Assembly (NCBI RefSeq): GCF_022631235.3
Contig: NZ_CP093310.2
Location: 1,364,001-1,428,000 of the forward strand
Reading direction: 5' to 3'
From: Psychrobacter raelei
GTDB taxonomy: Bacteria; Pseudomonadota; Gammaproteobacteria; Pseudomonadales; Moraxellaceae
DNA: 64,000 nucleotides
Position 1 is the stretch's first letter. Every line of letters begins with the position of its first letter. Below are positions 1-8,613 of this stretch, piece after piece. The notes below the pieces were generated by a model that was given only the letters and a program-made list of their open reading frames with translations, did not search any database and was not told the DNA's origin. Position numbers and translations under genes: made by a program.

Positions 1-90
1 CTTGGTCACGCTTTGTTCCGAGAAGATGTTGGCGATACCACCATGGCCTTGTATCAAAAATATTGGGACCGACTCAAGGTCGATATGTAG
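1..90 (+). CDS. 3' end of an unidentified protein (partial)
   Basis: The first frame is open from the window edge to a TAG at 88-90. It encodes the last 29 residues of a protein, ending in DRLKVDM. The piece is too short for me to recognise a family. It lies 9 bases upstream of the next gene on the same strand, so the two may be co-transcribed. Confidence 0.6.
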   Translation, partial: LGHALFREDVGDTTMALYQKYWDRLKVDM

Positions 91-99
91 GCCGGCATA

Positions 100-786
100 A
101 TGAACGCTTTATCCCATCTGCTTAATCACCATTGGCGCTTATTAGTCAGCTTACTAATAGGTGCCCTGATGGGTGGCGTGGTCCACCTAACGTGGCACGT
201 CTCATTGAGTGCGGCATTGATTATCGGTTGGGATATCACCGTGCTATCATTTATTGCCAGTATTATTGTGATGATGAGACATGATACCCTGCATAAGCAT
301 TTAAGCAGTACTCGGCAAAGCACCTTTTTTATTTTATCTTTAATCACAGTCTCAAGCTTCATCTGTGTCTATGCCATCGCTCGGCAAACTCAGTTGGCTG
401 AGACTTATAAAGATATCACATTAGTACTGAGCCTGATTTTGACCATAGCCACTATTTTTATTGCCTGGTTGATGATTCAAGTGGTATTTGCGCTGCAGTA
501 TGCTTATTTGTATTTTTCTGAACAACAAAAAGGCCAACGCTTGCCGCTGGCCTTTCCTGAAATGAGCTTGGATATAGATAAAAGTACACCCAGTACCAGC
601 GAGCCACCTAAATATGTCGATTTTTTTTACTGTGCTGTGGCAATAGGCACCTCTGGGCAAACGGCAGATGTTACGTTTACTTCCCTTAAAGGCCGCAAAT
701 TGGCCATATTACACTCAATTATTGCCTTTGCTTTTAACCTTAGCATTATTGCGTTACTGATTAATATCATTGCCGCCTATTTATAA
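100..786 (+). CDS. DUF1345 family integral membrane protein
   Basis: A 228-residue, very hydrophobic protein with about five membrane segments. Two helices fill roughly residues 12-58, two lie around 75-92 and 103-130, and one is at the C-terminus (about 205-228). The segment YVDFFYCAVAIGTSGQTADV, near residues 171-190, resembles the conserved DFxYxSxxxGxTxQxSDV block that I associate with DUF1345. Length fits the family (about 210-230). The function of the family is not known to me. It starts 9 bases after the preceding gene, which suggests an operon. Family call is from motif resemblance only. Confidence 0.75.
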   Translation: MNALSHLLNHHWRLLVSLLIGALMGGVVHLTWHVSLSAALIIGWDITVLSFIASIIVMMRHDTLHKHLSSTRQSTFFILSLITVSSFICVYAIARQTQLAETYKDITLVLSLILTIATIFIAWLMIQVVFALQYAYLYFSEQQKGQRLPLAFPEMSLDIDKSTPSTSEPPKYVDFFYCAVAIGTSGQTADVTFTSLKGRKLAILHSIIAFAFNLSIIALLINIIAAYL

Positions 787-900
787 GGCCGATGGGATAA
801 GATCGATGGGTGATATGGCCGGTGCTGTTATTCATCTAGCTGACATCCTAGCTGATATTATTGTGTTTAGTTTATCGACGCCAAAAGCGCCGCTAGTGGC

Positions 901-1614
901 TTAAGAGTTGAGTGCCTGCTGGCAAGCCTCAGCCAAATAAGGGTCTATGCTGTCTTGACCCATAAGCCATTTTAGATAACCTGCGCCATCAGAGCTTGCG
1001 GCTAACTCAGTAATGGCTTGGCCTTTATATTTACCAAAGCTTAAGTGAGTAGGGATGCGCGCCATTTCGCTGAATTGATACAAGCTTTCAACATCTGTAA
1101 TGTTATGACCTTGGCTATTGGCAAGCTCAATTAAGCTGCCAAGTACTAGCTGGGTAAAATAGATGTCATAAATAGCAGCGTGCGCGTGCTTGGCCTGCTC
1201 GCGTGCCACTTGACGGTGAAAGTGATACAGCAGTGATACCAGTTTATGACTCTCAAGAATCGGCAGTAGATAGCTTGACATCGCCTTGGTACAAATGAGC
1301 TTGGGCGTGTGGGTGACGCCGGCATTTTTTAGTACCGCCATATCATAGTCTATGTTATGACCGACTAGGTATTCGACGCTGTTTGGCAAACGAAACTCTG
1401 TGTGTGGCGGTTCATGAGCCACATCCTCATCACAAATGTGTGAGGTCGCCATAGAGCCTAAGCTTATCGGCTTTAGTGGATTGAAGCGCTTGGATCGGGG
1501 GGCTTGGATAACCTCGATTTTTGCATTATTAATGGCAATAATGCTATAGGCCGCTTCCGTCATATGTGGATCTACCAGCCCTGTGGTTTCGGTGTCTAAA
1601 ATATAAGTGGTCAT
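901..1614 (-). CDS. DnaQ/RNase T-like 3'-5' exonuclease with C-terminal DUF3820-like domain
   Basis: A 237-residue DEDDh-type exonuclease. The Exo I motif is DTETTGL with D7 and E9; Exo II is around GHNIDYDMAVL (D91); Exo III is H145-x4-D150 in HAAIYD. These acidic residues bind the two metal ions in this superfamily. The C-terminal part (about 190-230, FGKYKG near 194-199) resembles the small DUF3820 domain often fused to such exonucleases, as in ExoX-like proteins. It probably trims single-stranded DNA or RNA ends in the cytoplasm. The exact substrate cannot be read from the sequence. It is convergent with the DUF1345 gene. Confidence 0.85.
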   Translation of the reverse strand: MTTYILDTETTGLVDPHMTEAAYSIIAINNAKIEVIQAPRSKRFNPLKPISLGSMATSHICDEDVAHEPPHTEFRLPNSVEYLVGHNIDYDMAVLKNAGVTHTPKLICTKAMSSYLLPILESHKLVSLLYHFHRQVAREQAKHAHAAIYDIYFTQLVLGSLIELANSQGHNITDVESLYQFSEMARIPTHLSFGKYKGQAITELAASSDGAGYLKWLMGQDSIDPYLAEACQQALNS

Positions 1615-1775
1615 AATAAATAGGCCTAAGTTTGATTTACTACATTATAATGACAAATCAAGCTAAGGTGATGACATCTTTATCAATTTGTTGCCACGAG
1701 CAGTGCTCTCAAAGACAAGATCAACGGTTACTCTAACCGCTGGTTTATACAATGACTAAAATAGCCTTGCCTAGA

Positions 1776-2918
1776 TCAGTTGTTTTTGGCAAATAACACC
1801 AGGCCTAAGATAATGATTGCCACGCCCACTAAGCCAAGCGCAGAAGGTAGATCATTGTTTAATAAAAACATACCGCCAATTAACGCAAAGATAACCTCGC
1901 TGGCTTGAGTGGCATCCACGCCGGCCACTTCACTGGATGTTTTGGCCTCTTCACGGGCATACAAAAATAGTCCTGTGGCTACCACACCTGCCAATAATGC
2001 CACCAAAAAAGTATTAAAAACCTGAGAAGCGGCAGGTAAAGGGGGCTGTATGATCACTGCCAGAATCAGCCAAAAGGGTAGGCTACCGAGCGTCATTAGC
2101 CATATTTTATTAAATGAGCTTTGCAGCAGTAAGGTATCAAATGAGGGGATTTTAGCAGTAAGATAACGAGTGACCTGGCTATCCGTGACAGGGTGCGTCT
2201 TCGCATTATTATGAGCACCAGTGCCAGTGCCAGTATCTACTAATAGCTCCTCTGCTGCCATATCTGCATAAAAAGCAGAGGACAGCTTAGCATTGGAGGA
2301 AGCTTGCCATACCAGCTGATTACCAAGCGGGTAGCTAAATGCGGCGATGAGTGCTGGCAGGGCACCATACACTAAGATGTCAAACAAGGGTGCTTGGTTT
2401 TGAGTATCGGCATTTAGGCCTTCGCTTAAATTAACTAACACCACCCCTAAAAAGATTAAAAAAGCGTACACAAATATCTTTTTCTCAAAGCGCTGACCAA
2501 ATGCCATTAAGATAAATAAACTGCTCACCACAGTAAACATAAAGGTGGCTGCGACCACCCAACCACTGACGTGATCAGCGGCATAACAGATGCCGGCATA
2601 AAATATACCAAAGCCAATACCACCTGTGATGCACCAAAACATAGGATTTCTCAGAAACAGCTCAGTTAGCTGTTTAAGGCGTCCCATGCCGTGCTGAGCG
2701 ATAATAATGGCCGAGACCAGCAGCAGCATAAACACATAGCGTAAACTGGCAGACCAAAACCAATGTCCACCAACACTACTCATCAGCTCATTGATGACAA
2801 AGGTTGAGCTAAAAAATGCCCCTGCTAAAAGTCCCAATAATATCAGTTTTACCACTATAGCCCATCTTGGTTGTTTATGTCGTTTATGACAGTTTATCTG
2901 ACTTTTGGCCAACTGCAA
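1776..2918 (-). CDS. EmrE-type multidrug resistance efflux transporter family (DMT superfamily)
   Basis: A 380-residue inner-membrane protein with about ten hydrophobic segments in two halves, as in drug/metabolite transporters. A hydrophilic loop near residues 215-250 separates the halves and contains a short Gly/Thr run (DTGTGTGAHNN). The C-terminal half contains EEAKTSSEVAGVDATQASEV followed by two final helices, typical of the large EmrE-like family (PF13536 as I recall it). It is likely a proton-coupled exporter of unknown substrate. The first 20 residues are basic and cytoplasmic. No partner gene is adjacent. Confidence 0.75.
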   Translation of the reverse strand: MQLAKSQINCHKRHKQPRWAIVVKLILLGLLAGAFFSSTFVINELMSSVGGHWFWSASLRYVFMLLLVSAIIIAQHGMGRLKQLTELFLRNPMFWCITGGIGFGIFYAGICYAADHVSGWVVAATFMFTVVSSLFILMAFGQRFEKKIFVYAFLIFLGVVLVNLSEGLNADTQNQAPLFDILVYGALPALIAAFSYPLGNQLVWQASSNAKLSSAFYADMAAEELLVDTGTGTGAHNNAKTHPVTDSQVTRYLTAKIPSFDTLLLQSSFNKIWLMTLGSLPFWLILAVIIQPPLPAASQVFNTFLVALLAGVVATGLFLYAREEAKTSSEVAGVDATQASEVIFALIGGMFLLNNDLPSALGLVGVAIIILGLVLFAKNN

Positions 2919-3085
2919 TAGCTGGCTTAAATCAAATAAAAAATAAGCAGGCCAAACTAAAATATTACCAATATAAAATCTGCAACAGTGCGTAATGAGA
3001 AAGTTTTTTATAATAAAATAAGCTTAAGATTCGCCACATTGAAAGCTAAATTGACGTTAAAGAAAATTAGGTTAAAGAGGAAGTT

Positions 3086-3451
3086 ATGGAACAACAAATT
3101 AGCGAGCTTGAACAACAGCGTTTTAACTATTTACTAAATAAACAGTATGATGAGTTTGCTGCACTGTGTGATGCCGATTTACGCTATGTGCACAGTAGTG
3201 GTGCGATGGATGACTTGTCTTCGTATTTACAAAAACTTAAGTCTGGGTTCTATGAGTATCAACAGCTTGACTATGATATCAATCAGGTCATCGATATGCA
3301 GGATTATGTTATGGTTACCGGTGACTTTTATGCGCAGGTCTTAGTTGATGGCCAGCCTATCTCTTTGAAAAACCGCGCCCTCTGTATTTGGAAAAAGCGG
3401 GGTGATGAGTTTAAGTTTTTTATGTATCAGGGTACACCTTTTACTAAGTGA
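3086..3451 (+). CDS. NTF2-like / SnoaL-like small protein
   Basis: A 121-residue soluble protein of the NTF2-like alpha+beta fold. Features are the starting helix (EQQRFNYLLNKQYDEFAALC), then a DLRYVHSSGAMDDLSSYLQKL block and the strand pair around YVMVTGDFYAQV and RALCIWKKRGDEFKFFMYQG. Such proteins are often annotated nuclear transport factor 2 family or DUF4440 and have diverse roles. No catalytic residue is diagnostic here. An AGAGGAAG ribosome-binding sequence lies just upstream of the ATG and supports this start. Confidence 0.75.
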   Translation: MEQQISELEQQRFNYLLNKQYDEFAALCDADLRYVHSSGAMDDLSSYLQKLKSGFYEYQQLDYDINQVIDMQDYVMVTGDFYAQVLVDGQPISLKNRALCIWKKRGDEFKFFMYQGTPFTK

Positions 3452-3610
3452 TTGAACTGTGAGCTTCGGCTCATGGGTTGGTCTTTAAATATATGGGATA
3501 TTATCTCATCTTTTAAATGACAAAAATTTTAATGCTAAAATAGACATCTAAAAAATTATCTGTAAGCTAAGCGCCGCGTCCATTTATCCTAGCGCAACAG
3601 GAACGTTATT

Positions 3611-4537
3611 ATGCTCGTTTTGCAAAAACCCAATGCATTTAAGATACTGTTTACGCTACGTGGTTCCATTATTCCTCATATTTATACTCAAGTACTGTTT
3701 ATCATTTTAATCAGTACCATAATCTCCGCAGTTCAACACTGGATTCCAAGCTCGTTTTCTTCTTATAGTGCCGCGCCTTTTACCCTTATGGGGATAGCTT
3801 TGTCCTTGTTTTTGGGATTTCGCAACAATGCCAGTTATCAGCGTTGGTGGGAGGCTCGAACCTTGTGGGGCCAGCTGGTATATGAGTCGCGCAGCTTTAC
3901 CCGTCAAGTGATGTCTTTTATCGATGACACACAACCAGGCGCTCAACAGGCGCAGCATACGATGGTGAATCTGACCATAGCTTTCACACATGCGCTGCGT
4001 CATAGGCTGCGTAAGAGCTCACCTTGGGCGGATGTTGAGAGGTTTGTGGCACCTGAGTATCACGCTGGTATGCGTGAAGCTGGCAATTTACCTGAGTATT
4101 TATTGAGATTACTGGGCCAACAGCTGGGCGCTTGCCGGCGAGACAACCTCACCTCAGATCTTATGATCCAAAACATGGATGATAGACTGACCTCATTAAC
4201 TGTGGTGCTATCAGCCTGTGAGCGTATTGATAAGACGCCTCTGCCACTTGCCTATACGTTACTGGTGCATCGAACCACCTATCTGTACTGCTTCATGTTG
4301 CCTTTCGGGCTGGCCACCTCGCTAGGCTGGGTGACGCCCTTTGTCTGTGGTGTGATTGCCTATACCTTTTTTGGTTTAGATGCGCTCAATGAAGAAATAA
4401 CAGACCCCTTTGGCGAAGCGGCCAATCAACTGCCTTTAACCACTTTATCACGCACCATTGAGCGAAATTTGCTTGAAGCACTGGGCGAGGATAATCTTCC
4501 CCCTGAACTGCTGCCTGAGAATGGTTACCTGCCTTAA
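3611..4537 (+). CDS. Bestrophin-like (UPF0187) membrane protein
   Basis: A 308-residue protein matching the bacterial bestrophin family in length and landmarks. An N-terminal basic stretch precedes two helices (about 20-75). The segment FLGFRNNASYQRWWEARTLWGQLV follows; the FRxNxSYxRWWEAR pattern is the family signature. Two helices near residues 215-258 and a conserved tail DALNEEITDPFG complete it. Known relatives form pentameric anion or cation channels in the inner membrane. Ion selectivity cannot be read here. It stands alone between two intergenic gaps. Confidence 0.88.
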   Translation: MLVLQKPNAFKILFTLRGSIIPHIYTQVLFIILISTIISAVQHWIPSSFSSYSAAPFTLMGIALSLFLGFRNNASYQRWWEARTLWGQLVYESRSFTRQVMSFIDDTQPGAQQAQHTMVNLTIAFTHALRHRLRKSSPWADVERFVAPEYHAGMREAGNLPEYLLRLLGQQLGACRRDNLTSDLMIQNMDDRLTSLTVVLSACERIDKTPLPLAYTLLVHRTTYLYCFMLPFGLATSLGWVTPFVCGVIAYTFFGLDALNEEITDPFGEAANQLPLTTLSRTIERNLLEALGEDNLPPELLPENGYLP

Positions 4538-4782
4538 TCATTAAACAGTCAGCATAATCAAGCAACCCGCTTAATAGCAACTACTCTGATTCTAATGATA
4601 AAAATGTGGGTATAAGTAATTTTAAAAATATATTTTAAATTATAAGCCATAACCCCTTCCAAATCTCAGTGTACATCTGTTATGTTATCCAGCGCAGCTT
4701 CAGTATGAGGTATGCGTACAGATGCCTGTACTCTGTATTGAGTGTTACTAAAAACAAAAAACAAACTAATAGGGAAGTTATC

Positions 4783-4805
4783 ATGGCTTTATCACAATTT
4801 TTTAT
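4783..4805 (+). pseudogene. 5' stub of the interrupted iron-dependent alcohol dehydrogenase
   Basis: ATG at 4783, preceded by AGGGAAG, opens a frame reading MALSQFF and then AT before the element at 4806. Joined to the sequence after the element (6043 onward) the frame continues [10 protein letters not shown], the expected N-terminus of YiaY/AdhB-type dehydrogenases. The two parts total 1152 nt, that is 383 codons plus stop, which is the usual length of this family. Confidence 0.8.
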
Positions 4806-4810
4806 CACCG

Positions 4811-4854
4811 GTCACCGTAAAACCACCCACTTCAGGGGGTGGATATAAGGCGAC
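4811..4854 (+). repeat. Left-end hairpin of TnpB element, copy 1 (decayed)
   Basis: Arms 4811-4828 and 4837-4854 correspond to the perfect 18-bp palindrome of copy 2, but here the outer half has several mismatches; CCACCC/GGGTGG at the tip is intact. In IS605 elements such subterminal hairpins are the sites bound by the Y1 transposase. Confidence 0.7.
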
Positions 4855-4918
4855 ACACACTGTCGTGATCAGTACTTAAAGTATTGCAAGTTAAAATTAA
4901 CCTCGCCATACTAACCCT

Positions 4919-6025
4919 ATGAAAACCCTCAAGCTACGCATCAAAGACAAACATGCAAACCAGCTAAACAAACTAGCTGGGAGTGTTAACTATGCGTGGA
5001 ACTATGTTAATGCGTTAAGCTTTGAGCATTTAAGACGCACAGGTAAGTAGTTTTGGGCCTATGATTTAAGCCAATACACCAAAGGCAGTGGTGAGTATTT
5101 AGGATTGCACTCGCAAACTTTGCAAGCCATCAACGAAACTCATGCCAAATCTCGTAAGCAGTTTAAAAAAGCCAAACTTAATTGGCGAACCAACCGACCC
5201 GATGCCAAACGAAAAAGCTTAGGTTGGATACCTTTTAAAAAGTCTGCCATAAAGTATCTACATACAAGACAAATAGGTAAAAAAGCACTTAAATCAACCA
5301 TACAGCTATCGCTCTGTAAAGGTCAAAAGCTTATCATAGACGTATTCGATAGCTATAATCTAAGCCTATATCAAATCAATACGCTTGAGATAGTGCAAGA
5401 CAGCCGTAATCGTTGGTATGCCTGTATTACCGTCAAAGATTTTCCTAGACAAGCAAGTGGCAAAGGCAGCGTTGGTATTGACTTAGGCTTAAAGCAGTCT
5501 GCTACCACATCAACGGGCGATAAACTACAGATTAAGCAGACTCAAAAATGGGCGAATAAATTAGCAGTCGCCCAGCGTGCAAACAATAAAAGCCGGGTAA
5601 AGGCAATCCATGCCAAGATCAAAAACTCAAGATTAGACTTAACTCATAAATTCACCACCAAACTTGTGCAGGGCAATGCTTTGATAGTGGTTGGTAATGT
5701 TAAATCACGCTCATTTACAACTAAAAAGACCAAACTCGCTAAATCGACATACGATGCAGGTTGGTTTGAACTTAAACGACAACTGGAATATAAATGCAAG
5801 CATGCAGGTTGTCAGCTTGAGATGGTAAATGAGAGTTACACTACCCAGACCTGCTCGTACTGCCGCCAAATAAGTGACAGTAGTCCGAAAGGTAGAGCAG
5901 GACTTGGAATAAGAGGATGGAGGTGTGCTGAGTGTGGCACATGGCATGATAGAGATATCAATGCTGCTAAGAACATCCTTGCGGTCGGGCTTGACCGTCT
6001 AGCTGTAGCAATCCCCTCGGTTTAG
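4919..6025 (+). pseudogene. tnpB: TnpB RNA-guided endonuclease, interrupted by an amber codon
   Basis: The frame from ATG 4919 to TAG 6025 matches the intact 368-codon tnpB at 47168-48274 codon for codon, but has an in-frame TAG at 5048-5050 (codon 44). There the other copy reads R-F instead of K-stop. Downstream it is open: RuvC-I GIDLGLK, a zinc ribbon with CSYC and CAEC, and RuvC-III HDRDINAAKN. The RuvC-II site reads VVGNV where the usual motif has Glu. Translation could only resume from a weak TTG near 5105, which would lose the first 62 residues. The protein is therefore probably not made in full. The 3' end remains identical to copy 2. Confidence 0.87.
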
Positions 6026-6042
6026 CGAGGGGAGGAAGTCAA
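5903..6042 (+). ncRNA. Candidate right-end guide RNA (reRNA/omegaRNA) scaffold, copy 1
   Basis: These 140 nt are identical to 48152-48291 although the rest of tnpB differs at many positions, including silent ones. In known TnpB systems an RNA overlapping the tnpB 3' end and right end supplies the scaffold, and the flanking DNA supplies the guide. A TCCCCTCG/CGAGGGGA hairpin at 6012-6033 sits at its 3' part. Transcription is inferred, not shown. Confidence 0.4.
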
Positions 6043-7171
6043 GCCTTCTAATAACTTAATTGGGGAAGGCGCATTAGAAAAAGGTCTTGAGCAGTTGGCA
6101 AGATTTAATTGCAAAAAAGTATTTGTTGTAACCGATAAGATTCTGGAAGAAATTGGGGTCGTAAAGCAGATTACGGGGCCGCTAGAATCAAAGGGCATCG
6201 AGATTAAGCTGTTCACCGAGGTTCAGCCCAACCCCACTGTGGCAAACGTCGAAGCAGGTCTGACTGAGCTAAAAACATTCGAGGCAGACTTAATGATTTC
6301 TCTTGGTGGCGGATCAGTGCATGACTGCGCTAAAGCGATAGCTGTCGTGGCTACCAATGGTGGCAAGATTCAAGACTATGAAGGATTAGATAAGTCTAGC
6401 AAGCCGACACTGCCTTTGGTGGCCATCAACACCACCGCAGGTACCGCCTCTGAGATGACTCGATTCTGTATCATCACCGATGAGTCAACCCACATTAAGA
6501 TGGCCATTGTTGACAGCAATTTAACGCCCATGCTGTCTATTAACGACTCAGGCATTATGTCTAACATGCCAGCAGGATTGACTGCAGCAACCGGTATGGA
6601 TGCGTTAACTCACGCTGTTGAGGCCTATGTATCTACCGCGGCCAGTCCCATTACGGATGCTTGCGCTCTAAAGGCCATTGAGCTAATCGCTCAGGCATTA
6701 CCTACGGCAGTAATTGAGCCTAAAAACATGCAGGCTCGTGAAGACATGGCCTACGCTCAGTTCTTAGCAGGGATGGCATTTAACAACGCCTCTTTGGGCT
6801 ACGTGCACGCTATGGCGCACCAGTTAGGTGGTATGTATGACTTACCGCATGGGGTGTGTAATGCACTGCTATTGCCACATGTGGAAGCTTTTAACCAATC
6901 AGCGGCCAAAGACAGGCTAGATGTGATTGGTAAAGTATTGGGTGATAATAACGCCAATCTTGCTGGTCTAGATACCATTGATGCGATTAAAAAACTGGCA
7001 GATATTGTTAATATTCCTAAATCTTTAAAAGAGCTTGGCGTAAAACGTGAAGATTTCGATGAGCTGGCCACTAATGCCTTAAAAGATGTGTGCGGCTTCA
7101 CCAACCCGATTCAAGCCACTCATGAACAAATCGTGGGTATCTTTGAAGATGCCTTTAAAGCGCGCTCATAG
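6043..7171 (+). pseudogene. Iron-dependent alcohol dehydrogenase (YiaY/AdhB-like), body cut off from its start by the element
   Basis: This is residues 9-383 of a group III, iron-activated NAD(P)-alcohol dehydrogenase. Visible features are the nucleotide-binding [18 protein letters not shown], and the metal-ligand pattern: D and H in [12 protein letters not shown] and two H in HAMAHQLGG and LPHGVCN. Related enzymes oxidise ethanol, 1,2-propanediol or similar alcohols. The body has no internal damage. The native ATG lies 1.2 kb upstream across the element, and only a TTG at 6095 with no clear ribosome site could start it. It is probably silent until excision. A terminator follows at 7225. Confidence 0.85.
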
Positions 7172-7224
7172 TCTACTTCAGCCCGCTCTTATCAACGTAG
7201 CAAATCAGTTATAGGGGGCATATA

Positions 7225-7268
7225 AAAAGGCAGATTAGACCTAATGGATTAAGTCTCTTCTGCCTTTT
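7225..7268 (+). terminator. Rho-independent terminator after the dehydrogenase
   Basis: Arms AAAAGGCAGA (7225-7234) and TCTGCCTTTT (7259-7268) pair over 10 bp, with further TTAGAC/GTCT pairing inside. The flanking A and T runs make it usable from both strands, so it also serves the convergent gene that ends at 7335. Confidence 0.75.
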
Positions 7269-7334
7269 ATCTTGCCTTTTTTGGGTCATTAAAATTGAGC
7301 TGGCGATAATAGGCTCAATTGCAGCACGCGGCTG

Positions 7335-8087
7335 CTAACTCTTATAGGTATCAGGCACCTCAAAGATAGCCGGTGGCAAAATCACCCTATCTAGTCCCCA
7401 ACATTCAATGGCATTCATATACTCTTCCGGCTCCATATGTGACAAAGAGCGTCTTCGGCTGGGATCATTAGGCGGCGGGTTAATCTCAAAGCCTTGATAG
7501 CTCACAGTGAGTATCTCAGATAAGCCCAGTACCAAGTGTGCCCCATTGAGCGCCACTATCACCACCTTATGCAAGTTGGCATTTTTAATCAGCTCTATAA
7601 AGCGATAAGATCTATTGAGGCTCTCATCCTCATTGTTGATCACACTGGGCGGTGTGATAATCACCGGTAGAATACAAAAAAAGTCGTCACCCTCAGGATT
7701 ATCCATATAACCTTTTAGGCTCAAGTACTGACGGGTATAGAGCACTATAGTGGACTCAAAATTGGCGCACGAGACATCATAGACATACATCAAAGCGATG
7801 TATCCTTGGCTTTGGGTGATGGTATATTCAAAAGTGGAGAAGTAGGGCGGCCAGTTGGTGGCCAAATTATTTAAAAATCGGTCCACCGCAGCAGGAATTT
7901 CGCCTGCATAAGAGTAGGGGTCGATAATATGGCGGCACAGATCCTTAATCTTGCTCAAGTTATGCTTATCAATTTGATGATAAGGTGACGCCAAAACCTC
8001 AAAGGGGAATTTAGGAAGGGTGTTATTGAAAAAATCTTCAATAACTAGTTTTTCGTCATATTCATAGTCATGTACTCTCATCGTCAT
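7335..8087 (-). CDS. Hypothetical protein
   Basis: A 250-residue soluble protein that I do not recognise. It has no signal peptide or membrane segment. The N-terminus is acidic and aromatic (MTMRVHDYEYDEK). The middle contains short hydrophobic strands (YIALMYVYDV, KVVIVALNGAHLVLGL), suggesting an alpha/beta fold. A Pro-rich turn NPPPNDPSRRRS precedes the C-terminal helix. A Thr-Met start at 8087 is supported only by frame length. It is flanked by a terminator and a 525-base gap, so it is probably transcribed alone. Confidence 0.6.
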   Translation of the reverse strand: MTMRVHDYEYDEKLVIEDFFNNTLPKFPFEVLASPYHQIDKHNLSKIKDLCRHIIDPYSYAGEIPAAVDRFLNNLATNWPPYFSTFEYTITQSQGYIALMYVYDVSCANFESTIVLYTRQYLSLKGYMDNPEGDDFFCILPVIITPPSVINNEDESLNRSYRFIELIKNANLHKVVIVALNGAHLVLGLSEILTVSYQGFEINPPPNDPSRRRSLSHMEPEEYMNAIECWGLDRVILPPAIFEVPDTYKS

Positions 8088-8613
8088 CTCACTTATTAAC
8101 TTTTAGATGGGTTAAAAACCAATTAACACCAGACCGCAAGGTAAGCGTAAATAGACGGGCCAAAATAGCAAAATGTCATTTTTTGGCGTCAAAGAAGGCC
8201 AGCCAAAGCGCTCCTAGAAGCAAGGAGGGGCTGTCTTAGTCAGTTAATTGGTTTATTAAATGAGATGGAGCAACAACTTAAAACGAAGTATTTTTTAATG
8301 ATAAAGCTAATGATAAAGCGTTTTTTAACTATAACGCGTTACACTACCGGCCAAACCTTAAAAAAGATAACCAGAGATAGTTAACAGCGGCTGATAGCAA
8401 CATAAATATATACGCTTGATCAGCGCTTTAATTTTAACAAAGATTATAAAATAAGCAATAAGCAGTCAGAGAGTTTTTGTTATTGTGGTTTTTGTACTTT
8501 GTAATCTTTTGTATTGAGTAAAATTAGCGTACTATCAAGGATATGAAAAAGGTGTCAGATAAATATTTACAAATTTTGGTGTTCAGTATTTTTTAAATAG
8601 GAAGTAGGAAGTT
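8088..8613. other. 525-bp AT-rich intergenic region between divergent genes
   Basis: No open frame with a plausible start is visible. The right part contains A/T-rich promoter-like sequence, and an AGGAAGTAGGAAG ribosome-binding stretch lies at the end before ATG 8614. A short direct repeat (aatgataaagc) occurs near 8300-8325. Nothing else is supported. Confidence 0.5.

Larger units (their letters stand above)
4806..6042 (+). mobile_element. IS200/IS605-type element with tnpB only, copy 1 (1237 bp)
   Basis: Boundaries come from comparison with the second copy at 47055-48291, which has exactly the same length. The shared sequence starts after a TTTTTAT tract and ends in GTCAA. There is no target duplication, and cutting out 1237 bp restores the dehydrogenase frame, as expected for single-strand IS605-type transposition. 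The left end holds a long hairpin and the right end an 8-bp hairpin. No tnpA (Y1 transposase) is present, so mobility would need help in trans. The left palindrome is decayed and tnpB has an amber codon, so this copy looks old. Confidence 0.88.

Noticed and set aside
3470..3482. Terminator after the NTF2-like gene
   Set aside because: A TGAGC-TTCG-GCTCA hairpin is present, but no T run follows. Too weak to call.
5048..5050. TAG in tnpB read as pyrrolysine or by a suppressor
   Set aside because: Copy 2 has sense codons at the same place, and no Pyl system is expected in such bacteria. A plain nonsense mutation fits.
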